From Massilia soli (GTDB lineage Bacteria > Pseudomonadota > Gammaproteobacteria > Burkholderiales > Burkholderiaceae_D): a stretch of 64,000 nt of DNA. The notes beneath the pieces were generated by a model, which saw only the letters and a list, made by a program, of their open reading frames with translations, ran no database searches and was not told where the DNA came from. The translations under genes were made by a program, and so were the position numbers. The stretch is from contig NZ_JAFBIL020000001.1 of NCBI RefSeq assembly GCF_016809835.1, positions 186,001 through 250,000 on the forward strand. The letters are read 5' to 3'. This document shows, piece after piece, positions 37,054 to 45,820 of the stretch; the first letter of the stretch is position 1, and each line of letters starts with the position of its first letter.

Positions 37054-37138
37054 GCTGGAAGTATAAACGAATTGCGAAAGCAAAAAACTTGCCAGACGCA
37101 ACAAATCACTATTTACCCATGACGGGACACAGGCACGC

Positions 37139-39124
37139 ATGTATTCCGGACTGGAACTGACCCTCATTTTGCTTGGCAGCGCCGTTCTTGGCGTGGTCGC
37201 GTTCCGCATGCTTCACCTGCCCCCGATGCTGGGCTACCTGGCCGTCGGCATCCTGATCGGCCCGCACGCCCTCGGCCTGGCCGAAAACGACCACACCACC
37301 CATACGCTGGCCGAATTCGGCGTGGTGTTCCTGATGTTTTCGATCGGCCTCGAATTCTCGCTGGCGCAGCTGATGGCCATGCGCCGGGTGGTATTCGGCC
37401 TCGGGCTGGCCCAGGTCGTGCTGACGATCCTCGGCGCCATGCTGTTCGGCTGGCTGGCGTCGAGCCAGCTGCCGGCCCGCTTTAACATCAGCTGGCAAGC
37501 CTCGTTCGCGCTGGGCGGCGCGCTGGCGATGTCGTCGACCGCCATCGTCGTCAAGATGCTGACCGAACGGCTTGAGCTGGAAAGCCCCCACGGCCGCAAG
37601 ATCATCGGCATCCTGCTGTTCCAGGATCTGGCCGTGGTGCCGCTGCTGATCCTGATCCCGTCGCTCGGCAAGCCGCCCGAGGAAATGGTGGAGACGCTGG
37701 CCTGGGCCGCCGTCAAGGCCGTGATCGTGCTGGTGCTGCTGCTGTTCTTCGGCCAGAAGCTGATGCGGCGCTGGTTCTCGATCGTCGTCAAGCGCCGCTC
37801 GCAGGAGCTGTTCATGCTGAACCTGCTGCTGATCACGCTGGGCGCGGCCTGGATCACCGAGCAAGCCGGTTTGTCGCTGGCGCTCGGCGCCTTTGTGGCC
37901 GGCATGCTCATCTCCGAAACCCAGTACAAGCACCAGGTGGAAGAAGACATCAAACCGTTCCGCGATGTGCTGCTTGGGCTGTTCTTCATCACCGTCGGCA
38001 TGCTGCTCAATGTGCAGATGGTGTGGGATAACCTGTGGCTGGTGCTGCTGCTGACGGTGATGCCGGTCCTGCTCAAGTTTGCCCTGATCGCGCTGCTGGC
38101 CAAATGGTTCGGCGCCTCCGACGGCACCGCCATGCGCACCGGCCTTGGCCTGGCGCAGGCGGGCGAATTCGGCTTCGTGTTGCTGACCTTGGCCGCGGGC
38201 GCCAAGCTGCTCGACCCATTCCTGATCCAGCTGGTGCTGGCGTCGATGGTGCTGTCGATGCTGATCGCGCCTTTCCTGATCGAGAAGTCCGACCAGATCG
38301 TGATGAAAGTCGCCTCCAACGAGTGGATGATGCAATCGCTCCAGCTGACCCAGATCGCCACCCGCACGATGGCCGCGCAAAAGCACGTGATCATCGCCGG
38401 TTTCGGGCGCAGCGGCCAGAGCCTGGCGACCCTGCTGACCGACGAGAAAGTGCCCTACCAGGCGCTCGACCTCGACCCCGAGCGGGTGCGCGAAGCACAG
38501 GCCGCCGGCGCCAACGTGTCGTACGGCGACGCGGCGCGGCGCGAAAGCCTGGTCGCCGCCGGCATCTACCGCGCCAGCGCGATGGTCATCACCTACGCCA
38601 ATACCGCCTCGGCGCTGAAGATCCTGCACCAGGTGCACGAACTGGCCCCTGACCTGCCGGTCATCGTGCGCTGCCACGACGACTCCGAGCTCGACGCATT
38701 GAAAAAGGCCGGCGCCACCGAAGTGGTGCCCGAGTCGCTGGAGGCCAGCCTGATGCTGGCGTCGCACGCGATGGTGATGATGGGCGTGCCGCTGCGGCGC
38801 GTGGTGCACCGGGTGCAATCGGTGCGCGAAGAACGCTACGCCTCGATGCGCGGTTTTTTCCACGGCCTGTCGGACGCCGACGAAGATGCCGAGCATATGT
38901 TCGTGCGCCTGCATTCGGTGCCGCTGCCGGAGGGCGCGGGCGCGATCGGCAAGTCGATTGGCGAGCTTGAACTGCACGATGTCGGCGCCGAGGTATCGGT
39001 GCTGCGGCGCGGCCGCCAGCGGGTCGACGCCAACCTGGAGTCGGTGCTGGAAGCGGGCGACGTGGTGGTGTTGCGCGGCTCTGCCGAAGCGGTGTCCCGC
39101 GCCGAAGGCCGGCTGCTGAATTAA
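37139..39124 (+). CDS. CPA2 family cation:proton antiporter with RCK domains (KefB/YbaL type)
   Basis: A 661-residue membrane transporter. About 12 hydrophobic segments span residues 1-385, with the CPA2 blocks GYLAVGILIGPHALGL, FLMFSIGLEFSL, ALAMSSTAIVVKML and GLAQAGEFGFVLLTLA. A TrkA-N domain begins near residue 415 (HVIIAGFGRSGQSLATLL) and a TrkA-C domain closes the protein (IGELELHDVGAEVSVLRRGR). It probably exchanges K+ or Na+ for protons, with nucleotide gating. It is divergent from kdsD, the usual neighbour in Burkholderiales. A repeat half follows its stop. Confidence 0.93.
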   Translation: MYSGLELTLILLGSAVLGVVAFRMLHLPPMLGYLAVGILIGPHALGLAENDHTTHTLAEFGVVFLMFSIGLEFSLAQLMAMRRVVFGLGLAQVVLTILGAMLFGWLASSQLPARFNISWQASFALGGALAMSSTAIVVKMLTERLELESPHGRKIIGILLFQDLAVVPLLILIPSLGKPPEEMVETLAWAAVKAVIVLVLLLFFGQKLMRRWFSIVVKRRSQELFMLNLLLITLGAAWITEQAGLSLALGAFVAGMLISETQYKHQVEEDIKPFRDVLLGLFFITVGMLLNVQMVWDNLWLVLLLTVMPVLLKFALIALLAKWFGASDGTAMRTGLGLAQAGEFGFVLLTLAAGAKLLDPFLIQLVLASMVLSMLIAPFLIEKSDQIVMKVASNEWMMQSLQLTQIATRTMAAQKHVIIAGFGRSGQSLATLLTDEKVPYQALDLDPERVREAQAAGANVSYGDAARRESLVAAGIYRASAMVITYANTASALKILHQVHELAPDLPVIVRCHDDSELDALKKAGATEVVPESLEASLMLASHAMVMMGVPLRRVVHRVQSVREERYASMRGFFHGLSDADEDAEHMFVRLHSVPLPEGAGAIGKSIGELELHDVGAEVSVLRRGRQRVDANLESVLEAGDVVVLRGSAEAVSRAEGRLLN

Positions 39125-39126
39125 CC

Positions 39127-39154
39127 CGTCGTTCCCGCGCAGGCGGGAACCTAT
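39127..39154. repeat. REP-like repeat, single half unit
   Basis: CGTCGTTCCCGCGCAGGCGG followed by GAACCTAT, directly after the antiporter stop and between two convergent genes. Confidence 0.75.
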
Positions 39155-39175
39155 ACTAAAGCCTTGTCGACGCGA

Positions 39176-40306
39176 TCAATCGAACGACACCACGCGGTTG
39201 CGCCCGTCCGCCTTGGCCTTGTACAGCGCGGTATCGGCATGCGCCACCAGCTGGTGCGCCACGCCTTCAATGGCATGGTCGCGCTCGAAGTCTTCGAGCG
39301 TTGCGACACCGATCGACACCGACAGATTCAGCTGGCCGCCGGTCGACAGGTGGAACGCATGGCTGGCGATGCTGCTGCGGATGCGCTGGGCCACTGCCAC
39401 CGCGCTCTCCAGGTCCGCGTCGATCAGCAGCACGACAAACTCTTCTCCGCCAAAGCGCCCCAGCGCGTCCGACATGCGCAGCTCGTTCTTGATGCGGGTG
39501 GCCACTTCGCGCAGCACTTCGTCGCCGCCCTGGTGGCCGACGCTGTCGTTGACCTGCTTGAAGTGGTCGATATCGATATACATGCACGAGATGCGGTACG
39601 CCTGGCGGCGCGCGCGCGCGATTTCTTCCACCAGGCGGCGGTCGATGTAGCGGCGGTTATACACGCCGGTCAGCGAATCGGTCAGGCCGATGTACTTCAA
39701 CATCTCGTTGCTGATCACGTTCTCGAGGCAGATCGCGATGATCGACGCCATGTGTTCGACGAAGTCGGTGCCCAGCGATGGTGTAAAGCGGGTCGGATCG
39801 AGGCTGCCCAGGTTCAGGCTGCCGATCAGGCGGCGGTTGCGCAGCAGCGGCACCAGCGCGATGCTTTGCAGGCCGGCCGGCGGGTTGGGGAACATCGGCT
39901 GGTGCAGCACCGGCGAATAAGGTCCGAGCAGCGGCTTGGGCGGCCCGGTCAGCGCCGCACTGCGCGAGGGCACGAAGCCCAGCGCCGATTCGGCGGCGAC
40001 GAAATGCAGCTGCGGGAACTCGGAAAAATCCACGCCCAGCACGTTCATCACGGTCTGGATGTCGGCTTCTTCGTCGACCAGGCTGAGGGTGACGATATCG
40101 AGCTCCGAGATGACCGGCAGGCTGCGGAAGATCGCGGTAACCAGCTTGGGGAAGTTGTCGCAGCCGACGATCTCGAGGTCGAACGCCTGGTGGCGCCGCA
40201 TGATCTCGTGGTTACGCTCGGCTTGCTCCATCAGGTAGGCCATGCGTGCGCGCAGTGACTCGTTTTCAGTCTTCAGCTCGCTCGTCGACAGGTCCGAATC
40301 GTGCAT
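39176..40306 (-). CDS. Diguanylate cyclase with DUF484/GAF-like sensor domain
   Basis: A 376-residue cytoplasmic enzyme predicted to make cyclic di-GMP. Residues 1-200 match the DUF484 type of GAF-like domain after a short coiled coil (LKTENESLRARMAYLMEQAE). The GGDEF domain follows, with LTDSLTGVYNRRYIDRRLVE, the metal-binding DIDHFKQVND and an intact GGEEF (286-290). An inhibitory I-site RxxD (RMSD, 277-280) sits five residues before it, so product feedback is expected. AAGGAG five bases before the ATG fixes the start. It is a single gene, so its signal is unknown. Confidence 0.93.
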   Translation of the reverse strand: MHDSDLSTSELKTENESLRARMAYLMEQAERNHEIMRRHQAFDLEIVGCDNFPKLVTAIFRSLPVISELDIVTLSLVDEEADIQTVMNVLGVDFSEFPQLHFVAAESALGFVPSRSAALTGPPKPLLGPYSPVLHQPMFPNPPAGLQSIALVPLLRNRRLIGSLNLGSLDPTRFTPSLGTDFVEHMASIIAICLENVISNEMLKYIGLTDSLTGVYNRRYIDRRLVEEIARARRQAYRISCMYIDIDHFKQVNDSVGHQGGDEVLREVATRIKNELRMSDALGRFGGEEFVVLLIDADLESAVAVAQRIRSSIASHAFHLSTGGQLNLSVSIGVATLEDFERDHAIEGVAHQLVAHADTALYKAKADGRNRVVSFD

Positions 40307-40366
40307 GGCGCTCCTTCCGGCAAAAGTTAAACTCGCGTCATCTTACCTGAATGGGGTATCGCCGGG

Positions 40367-41218
40367 TCAGAATGACAAGGCTGCGGTGACCTGCTGGCCG
40401 ACGAACAGCCGCTCGCCCTCGCCTGCCGTCACGATGCAGTTCATGCCGAAGCAGACCGCGTCATCAAGCTGCGGCTTCTTGCGATAAGCCTGCAGAATGT
40501 CGAGCGGGTCGGGGCCGGGCACGCCGGTGGCCTGGTCGACCGCCGGGATCGGGCAGCGCGGGCACGGCTTGACTGGCTTGAGCACCGCCGCGCCAGCGCT
40601 GAACGACTCGGCGTAGTCCTCTTCAAAGGCCTCGATGCCGTCGACCACGACGTTGGGACGGAAGCGGTCCATCGGCAGCGGCTCGCGGCCGGCGGCCTTG
40701 AGCTTGTCGTTCAGGTCGGCCAGCGAAGCCGAGCCGACCAGCAAAACCGGGTAACCGTCCGAGAACAGTGTCGGCGCTGCGACGCCGCCAGTCCACTTGG
40801 TGCTGGCGAAGCGCTTCGCGCTGGCATGGAAGCGCACCAGGCGGCATGGCGTGCCGATCACCTGCGAAAACCAGGTCGCGGTGATTTCGTCGCAATCGTA
40901 GGCAAGCACCGTGTCGTCCCACAGTTTGACGTCGCGCAGCACTTCGTTCTCCGGCGCCGGCAAGTCGAGCGGAATTTCCAGGCGCAGCATGCCGGGCGCG
41001 CGCAGCTCGATCGTGTCGAGCTTGATGCGCGGGGACACCAGCGCCAGCCGCGGATGCTCGCGCTGGGTCAGGAACTGGCCATGCTCGTCCACCACCATCC
41101 ATTCGCGGTCGTAGACATTGTCGACCGACAGGCCGGCCGTCGTCAGCGTTGCCTGGCGCACGGAAATGCCGGCGCAGGATTTGATCGGGTACAGGACGAG
41201 TTCAGAAATAACAGCCAT
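40367..41218 (-). CDS. MOSC domain-containing protein
   Basis: A 283-residue protein with an N-terminal MOSC_N beta-barrel (ISELVLYPIKSCAGISVRQA; YDREWMVVDEHGQFLTQREH) and a C-terminal MOSC domain (RFRPNVVVDGIEAFEEDYAE; PCPRCPIPAVDQATG). The conserved Cys in PCPRCPIP is where relatives such as YcbX and mARC bind the molybdenum cofactor. YcbX-type proteins reduce N-hydroxylated compounds; here only the family can be stated. Confidence 0.9.
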   Translation of the reverse strand: MAVISELVLYPIKSCAGISVRQATLTTAGLSVDNVYDREWMVVDEHGQFLTQREHPRLALVSPRIKLDTIELRAPGMLRLEIPLDLPAPENEVLRDVKLWDDTVLAYDCDEITATWFSQVIGTPCRLVRFHASAKRFASTKWTGGVAAPTLFSDGYPVLLVGSASLADLNDKLKAAGREPLPMDRFRPNVVVDGIEAFEEDYAESFSAGAAVLKPVKPCPRCPIPAVDQATGVPGPDPLDILQAYRKKPQLDDAVCFGMNCIVTAGEGERLFVGQQVTAALSF

Positions 41219-41244
41219 TGCGCGCGATCGTTTTAGTAAGGATG

Positions 41245-42120
41245 TCAGTTTACCGGAGCTGGCTTTTCGCCGCGCTCAGTCGCCAGGCGGGTGGCAAGGC
41301 CGGCATTTGCGCGGCTGGCCAATTCCCGGCAAGCGGCGTCGTTGATGAACGTGTTCTGCGCCGGCGTTTTGGCCGCGAGTTTTTCCATCATGCCCGATGC
41401 GCCAGGATGGGTCGTCAGCAGCACGTCGCACTTCAGCGCGCCGATCTTGTCGATGCTGGCCTGGAAGCGCTTCGATACATCCGGCGCGCCCTTGCCGCCG
41501 AGGTAGCGATAGTCGCCTAGGGAAATTGCCGTGAGGCTGTCGGCGTAGACCACGTCGAGGCACCTGGCGCCGTCGCACGAGGTCCAGCTGTACGAAGCGC
41601 TGCCTGGCGTGTGGCCTGGCGTCATGTGTGCGGTAACGGAAATCGGGCCGACGGTCAGCACCTCGCCGTCGCTCAGCACTTTCACGTGCGCGACCTTGGG
41701 GAAGTGATCGGCGTTCTCGGCGGTGAATTGCGGATCGTCCTTGCCGATGGTGCCGTCGCCCAGCACCTGTGCGCCGTGTGCGCTGGCCGCAACCAGCGCG
41801 CCGCTGGCGCGCTGCAGCGCCGCGATGCCGCCCGCATGGTCGATATGCGCGTGGGAATTGAGGATCAGCTTGATGTCTTCGACCTTGAAGCCCAGCTCCC
41901 TGATGTTCTTTTCAATGAAAGGCGCCGATGCCGGCACCGCGCCGTCGAGCAAGACATGGCCTTGCGGGCTGGTGATCAGGATGGCAGACAGTTCCTTGGT
42001 GCCGACATACCAGGTATTGCCGGACACATTGAACGGCTTCTGTGGATCGTTCCATGCCGCCGATGCCGTCCCGCTGACCATGAATGCCAGTGCCAGTGCC
42101 AGGGTCGCCGCTTTCGTCAT
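41245..42120 (-). CDS. Subclass B3 metallo-beta-lactamase
   Basis: Secreted zinc hydrolase of 291 residues with a signal peptide (about 1-21, ALAFMVSGTASA). All zinc ligands of an active B3 enzyme are present: HAHIDH (His90, His92, Asp94, His95), His170 in TPGHTPGS and His238 in TTHPGASG. Ser195 in ADSLTAIS marks subclass B3, which has serine where B1 enzymes have a zinc-binding cysteine. Such enzymes hydrolyse penicillins, cephalosporins and often carbapenems; environmental Oxalobacteraceae carry several, for example THIN-B. Actual activity is untested. The start at 42120 is preferred over an in-frame ATG nine codons upstream. Confidence 0.92.
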   Translation of the reverse strand: MTKAATLALALAFMVSGTASAAWNDPQKPFNVSGNTWYVGTKELSAILITSPQGHVLLDGAVPASAPFIEKNIRELGFKVEDIKLILNSHAHIDHAGGIAALQRASGALVAASAHGAQVLGDGTIGKDDPQFTAENADHFPKVAHVKVLSDGEVLTVGPISVTAHMTPGHTPGSASYSWTSCDGARCLDVVYADSLTAISLGDYRYLGGKGAPDVSKRFQASIDKIGALKCDVLLTTHPGASGMMEKLAAKTPAQNTFINDAACRELASRANAGLATRLATERGEKPAPVN

Positions 42121-42162
42121 CTTGTCATCTCCATTGTTTTTCAGCATTATAGTCAGAACGAC

Positions 42163-42209
42163 AAAGCCCCCGGAGAAACTTGCTGTCGCAAGATTCCTGC
42201 CGGGGGCTT
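42163..42209 (-). terminator. Rho-independent terminator after ychF
   Basis: Minus-strand stem GCCCCCGG/CCGGGGGC enclosing a second small stem CTTGC/GCAAG, followed by TTT. It begins 41 bases past the ychF stop and lies before the beta-lactamase start. Confidence 0.8.
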
Positions 42210-42249
42210 ATTTGTTGCACGGGCTGAGCCCGGCACGCTGTTCGACGAA

Positions 42250-43341
42250 TTACACGTTGAACAGGAAGTTCAGCACGTCGCCATCCTTGACCACGTATTC
42301 CTTGCCTTCAGCGCGCATCTTGCCCGCTTCCTTCGCGCCGGCTTCGCCCTTGAAGGTGATGAAGTCGTCGAACGCGATGGTCTGGGCACGGATGAAGCCG
42401 CGCTCGAAGTCGGTGTGGATGACGCCAGCCGCTTGCGGGCCGGTGTCGCCGATGTGGATGGTCCATGCGCGCACTTCCTTCACGCCTGCGGTGAAGTAGG
42501 TTTGCAGGCCCAGCAGCTTGAACGCGCCGCGGATCAGGCGGTCGAGGCCGGGCTCGTCCATGCCCATGTCGGCCAGGAAGGCGTGCTTGTCTTCGTCTTC
42601 CAGGTCGGCGATTTCCGCTTCGATCGCGGCGCAGATGGCGACGATCGGCGCGTTCTGCGCCTTGGCGTATTCGGTCAGCTGGTCCAGCAGCGGGTTGTCC
42701 TTGAAGCCGGTGTCCGACACGTTGGCCACGTACATCGCCGGCTTGGCGGTGATCAGGCACAGCGGCTTGATGATGGCCATCTCGTCTTCCGACAGGCCCA
42801 TCGCGCGCACCGGCTGGGCGTCGTTCAGTTGCGGCATGATGCGCTCAAGCAGCGACACCAGCTTGGCGGCGTCCTTGTCGCCCGAACGTGCTTTCTTCTG
42901 CTCGCGGTGGATCGCCTTTTCGACGGCGGTCATGTCGGCCAGCGCCAGCTCGGTCTGGATGACGGCGATGTCGTCCAGCGGGCTGACCTTGCCGGCGACG
43001 TGGATGACGTTGTCATCTTCGAAGCAACGCACGACGTTGACGATCGCGTCGGTTTCGCGGATGTGCGCCAGGAACTGGTTGCCCAGGCCCTCGCCCTGCG
43101 ACGCGCCGGCCACCAGGCCCGCGATGTCGACGAACTCGACGATGGCGTTGACGATGCGTTCAGGCTTGACGATCTCCGACAGCTGCTTGAGACGCGGATC
43201 CGGCACTTCGACCACGCCGACGTTCGGCTCGATCGTGCAGAACGGATAGTTCTCAGCCGGAATGCCGGCCTTGGTCAGGGCGTTGAACAGGGTGGACTTG
43301 CCGACGTTAGGCAGGCCGACGATGCCGCATTTGAGACTCAT
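42250..43341 (-). CDS. ychF: Redox-regulated ATPase YchF (Obg-like)
   Basis: A 363-residue P-loop protein of the OBG/YchF family, which prefers ATP and binds ribosomes. It has [14 protein letters not shown] (G1), [21 protein letters not shown] (G3), the NVSD-containing block near the altered G4, and the C-terminal TGS domain ([42 protein letters not shown]). The length is exactly that of the family. It is a single gene ended by a strong terminator. Confidence 0.97.
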   Translation of the reverse strand: MSLKCGIVGLPNVGKSTLFNALTKAGIPAENYPFCTIEPNVGVVEVPDPRLKQLSEIVKPERIVNAIVEFVDIAGLVAGASQGEGLGNQFLAHIRETDAIVNVVRCFEDDNVIHVAGKVSPLDDIAVIQTELALADMTAVEKAIHREQKKARSGDKDAAKLVSLLERIMPQLNDAQPVRAMGLSEDEMAIIKPLCLITAKPAMYVANVSDTGFKDNPLLDQLTEYAKAQNAPIVAICAAIEAEIADLEDEDKHAFLADMGMDEPGLDRLIRGAFKLLGLQTYFTAGVKEVRAWTIHIGDTGPQAAGVIHTDFERGFIRAQTIAFDDFITFKGEAGAKEAGKMRAEGKEYVVKDGDVLNFLFNV

Positions 43342-43473
43342 GGGAAGACTTTCTAATTCGATTGACGGTGGCGCCCCGCACGCAGGTGCGCCTTAACCCC
43401 ACATTGTACCCTGCGAAGGCCCTTTTAGCCCCAAAAAGCGCGGAGTTGGCAGCTTGACAGCACCAGCGACGTG

Positions 43474-44571
43474 TCAGATCGGGCGCAACAGATCGGTGTC
43501 GGGCCGTGCGCTGAACGCGGCCAGTTCGTCGCGCAGGCGTTGGCCCTGCGACATCGCGATCTTCCAGTTGCGGATCCGCTCATCATGGTTGAGGCCGTAA
43601 TGCTTGAAGTCCTTGCGATCGGGCAGCTTGCCAAGTGGCAGCGTGCGCAGGAATGCCGGCGTCGGCGCCACGATCACGACATTGTCGAGCCAGCCGCGGT
43701 TCGGGCCGCGCGCCGTGCGGCGCCACGGCAGGCCCTTGTCGAGCCAGCCAGGCACGATGTGTTCGGTAAAGTGCGGGTACAGCACCAGCGAGCCGTCGCC
43801 GTCGCCATGTGGCAACCGCGAATACGGCAGCGCGAGGTGGTAGTCGATGATGCCGCCGTCCCAGTAGGCGCCGCCGGGCGCACCGGCGATATCGCGCACC
43901 GGCCTCATGATCAGCGGCAAGGTTCCGGACGCCAGCAAGGCCGATGCGAGGTTGCCGCTGTCAAGATGCGAAAAATGCGTGGTGAAGGAATCAAACTTTT
44001 CGCGCAGCCATGGCGAGGTGTCGCGGCGGTCGCCCACCACCACGCGTTCGAGCATGTGGGCCAGCCGGTTGCGCGAGGCCAGGTTGAGCAGCGACGCCGT
44101 CGCAAAGCCGCGCATCTCGGCGCGCGGGTGGGCGGGCGAGGCCAGGCCGCGCAAGCCGCGCACCGTCAGCAGGTTGAGGCGGTAATGCGGATGGTTCAGG
44201 ATTTCGTCCTCGCGCCCGCCGACAAATTCGCGCAGCAGGTTCTGGCAGACACCGTCGATCTCCTGCTGCGATGGCTTGGCCGTGTAGCGCTGATCGCAGT
44301 ACAGGTCGCCAAGCCGCTGGAAGGCGCTCACCGGATCGGCCTGGCAAGCGGCAGCCATGCGCCAGGCGCCGATCGACGAGCCGATCAGGGTCCGTTCGCG
44401 CGGCGCCGAGGCTAGCCAGCTGCCGAACACCCACTGGTCCAAGGCCTGGAAAATCAGGCCTTTCGGCCCGCCGGCAGCAGCGGGGACGACCGCAATATCT
44501 CTGGCTTGCAGGCCGTGCTTGCGGATGTGCGCAAGGGCGCGCGGGCCGGCATGGAAGGAAAGTGCGTTCAT
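43474..44571 (-). CDS. Patatin-like phospholipase family protein
   Basis: A 365-residue patatin-fold hydrolase. The glycine-rich oxyanion loop is AAAGGPKGL, the nucleophile elbow GSSIGAWR carries the Ser of GxSxG, and the partner Asp is in AYWDGGIID. The catalytic Ser/Asp dyad is therefore complete. No signal peptide is visible. It probably acts on phospholipids or acyl esters; the true substrate is unknown. It lies between ychF and the Bug gene without a clear partner. Confidence 0.88.
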   Translation of the reverse strand: MNALSFHAGPRALAHIRKHGLQARDIAVVPAAAGGPKGLIFQALDQWVFGSWLASAPRERTLIGSSIGAWRMAAACQADPVSAFQRLGDLYCDQRYTAKPSQQEIDGVCQNLLREFVGGREDEILNHPHYRLNLLTVRGLRGLASPAHPRAEMRGFATASLLNLASRNRLAHMLERVVVGDRRDTSPWLREKFDSFTTHFSHLDSGNLASALLASGTLPLIMRPVRDIAGAPGGAYWDGGIIDYHLALPYSRLPHGDGDGSLVLYPHFTEHIVPGWLDKGLPWRRTARGPNRGWLDNVVIVAPTPAFLRTLPLGKLPDRKDFKHYGLNHDERIRNWKIAMSQGQRLRDELAAFSARPDTDLLRPI

Positions 44572-44697
44572 TGTTCGATTATCGTAGCTGAAAGCGAGAT
44601 CGTCCAGCGAGCGTCACGTCGAGCCACGCGCTGTTATCGGTGATATATTTGCATTATCTGTCCGTTTATCTGCACAACCAACCAAAGGATGTGAAAC

Positions 44698-45678
44698 ATG
44701 CGTGTACTCTCGAGAATGAACAAATCTCTCCTCGTCGCCTTCGCCGCGTCGGTCGTGTCCGTCAGCGCACTTGCCCAGGGCTGGCCGACCAAGACCGTGA
44801 CCGTGGTCGTGCCATGGCCGCCAGGCGGCCCGTCCGACATCGCGGCGCGTCCGCTGTCGAAGGGCCTGACGGAAAACCTCGGCGAGTCGTTCGTCATCGA
44901 CAACCGTGCTGGCGGCGGCGGCAACATCGGCACTGCGGCCGTGACCCGCGCGGCACCGGATGGCTACACCCTGCTGATCACGTCGAGCGCACCGATCGTC
45001 ATCAACCCAAGCCTGTACAAGAAAATGACCTTCGATCCCTTGAAGGACCTGGTTCCTGTCACCAACCTGCTGCGCGCGCCGCTCGTGCTGGTCGTCAGCC
45101 CTACGCTGCCCGTCAAGAACCTCAAGGAACTGATGGCGCACATCAAGGCAAGCAACGGCAAGTTCTCATACGCCTCGTCGGGCAACGGCACCCCACAGCA
45201 CCTGACCACGGAACTGTTCAGCAGCGTCACGAAACTGAACATGACCCACGTGCCGTACAAGGGTTCCGCGCCGGCGATCGCCGACGTGCTGGGTGGCCAT
45301 ATCCCGATGATGTTCGACAGCACGATCGCGATCATGCCGCACATTAAGAGCGGCAAGGTCCGGCCAATCGCCATTTCGGGCGCACAGCGTTCGCCGTTGC
45401 TGCCGGACGTGCCAACCTTCGCCGAAGCGGGCGTGGCGGGCATCGAATCGTACGCCTGGTATGGCCTGTTCGCGCCAGCCAATACGCCAAAGGATGTGAT
45501 CGCCAAGATCAACGCCGAAGCCGTCAAGGTCATGAAGCAGCCTGAGTTCACGAAGATTCGTAGCGAAACCGGTTCGGACTTCGTTGGCGACACGCCGGAA
45601 AACTTCAGCAAATTCGTTCAGGCCGAAGCGGCGCGCTGGGGCAAGGTCGTCAAGGAAAGCGGCGCAACTGTCGACTAA
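44698..45678 (+). CDS. Bug-family (TTT) periplasmic solute-binding protein
   Basis: A 326-residue binding protein of the Bug/TctC family. A signal peptide ends near residue 26 (VVSVSALAQ), followed by the family opening WPTKTVTVVVPWPPGGPSD, DNRAGGGGNIGTAAV, SSAPIVINPSLYKKM and AGVAGIESYAWYGLFAPANTP. Bug proteins bind small carboxylates and either feed TctAB transporters or act as sensors. No TctA or TctB is nearby, so it is an orphan. AAAGGA precedes the ATG. A strong terminator follows. Confidence 0.92.
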   Translation: MRVLSRMNKSLLVAFAASVVSVSALAQGWPTKTVTVVVPWPPGGPSDIAARPLSKGLTENLGESFVIDNRAGGGGNIGTAAVTRAAPDGYTLLITSSAPIVINPSLYKKMTFDPLKDLVPVTNLLRAPLVLVVSPTLPVKNLKELMAHIKASNGKFSYASSGNGTPQHLTTELFSSVTKLNMTHVPYKGSAPAIADVLGGHIPMMFDSTIAIMPHIKSGKVRPIAISGAQRSPLLPDVPTFAEAGVAGIESYAWYGLFAPANTPKDVIAKINAEAVKVMKQPEFTKIRSETGSDFVGDTPENFSKFVQAEAARWGKVVKESGATVD

Positions 45679-45702
45679 ACGACGCACTGGCCGGACCAAA
45701 AT

Positions 45703-45733
45703 GGGATCGCAGTTCGCTGCGGTCCCTTTTTTT
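45703..45733 (+). terminator. Rho-independent terminator after the Bug gene
   Basis: GGGATCGCAG pairs with CTGCGGTCCC (one G-T wobble) around a TTCG loop and is followed by seven T. It lies 24 bases past the stop codon. Confidence 0.92.
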
Positions 45734-45820
45734 CGCCGATCACTTTAGCTTGCGAGGTGTCAAACGGAAACAGCACGGCATCGGTAGCATGGATTCTTTG
45801 GTCTTGCCGGAGAAATCACA

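Noticed and set aside
37109-38977. A 622-codon open frame on the minus strand opposite the antiporter
   Set aside because: Its translation is His/Gln/Arg-rich without any domain, while the plus strand encodes a complete CPA2 transporter with RCK domains.
37139-39124. Naming the antiporter KefB or KefC
   Set aside because: It has the CPA2 plus RCK architecture, but no KefF/KefG-type ancillary gene is nearby and glutathione gating cannot be judged from sequence, so only the family is given.
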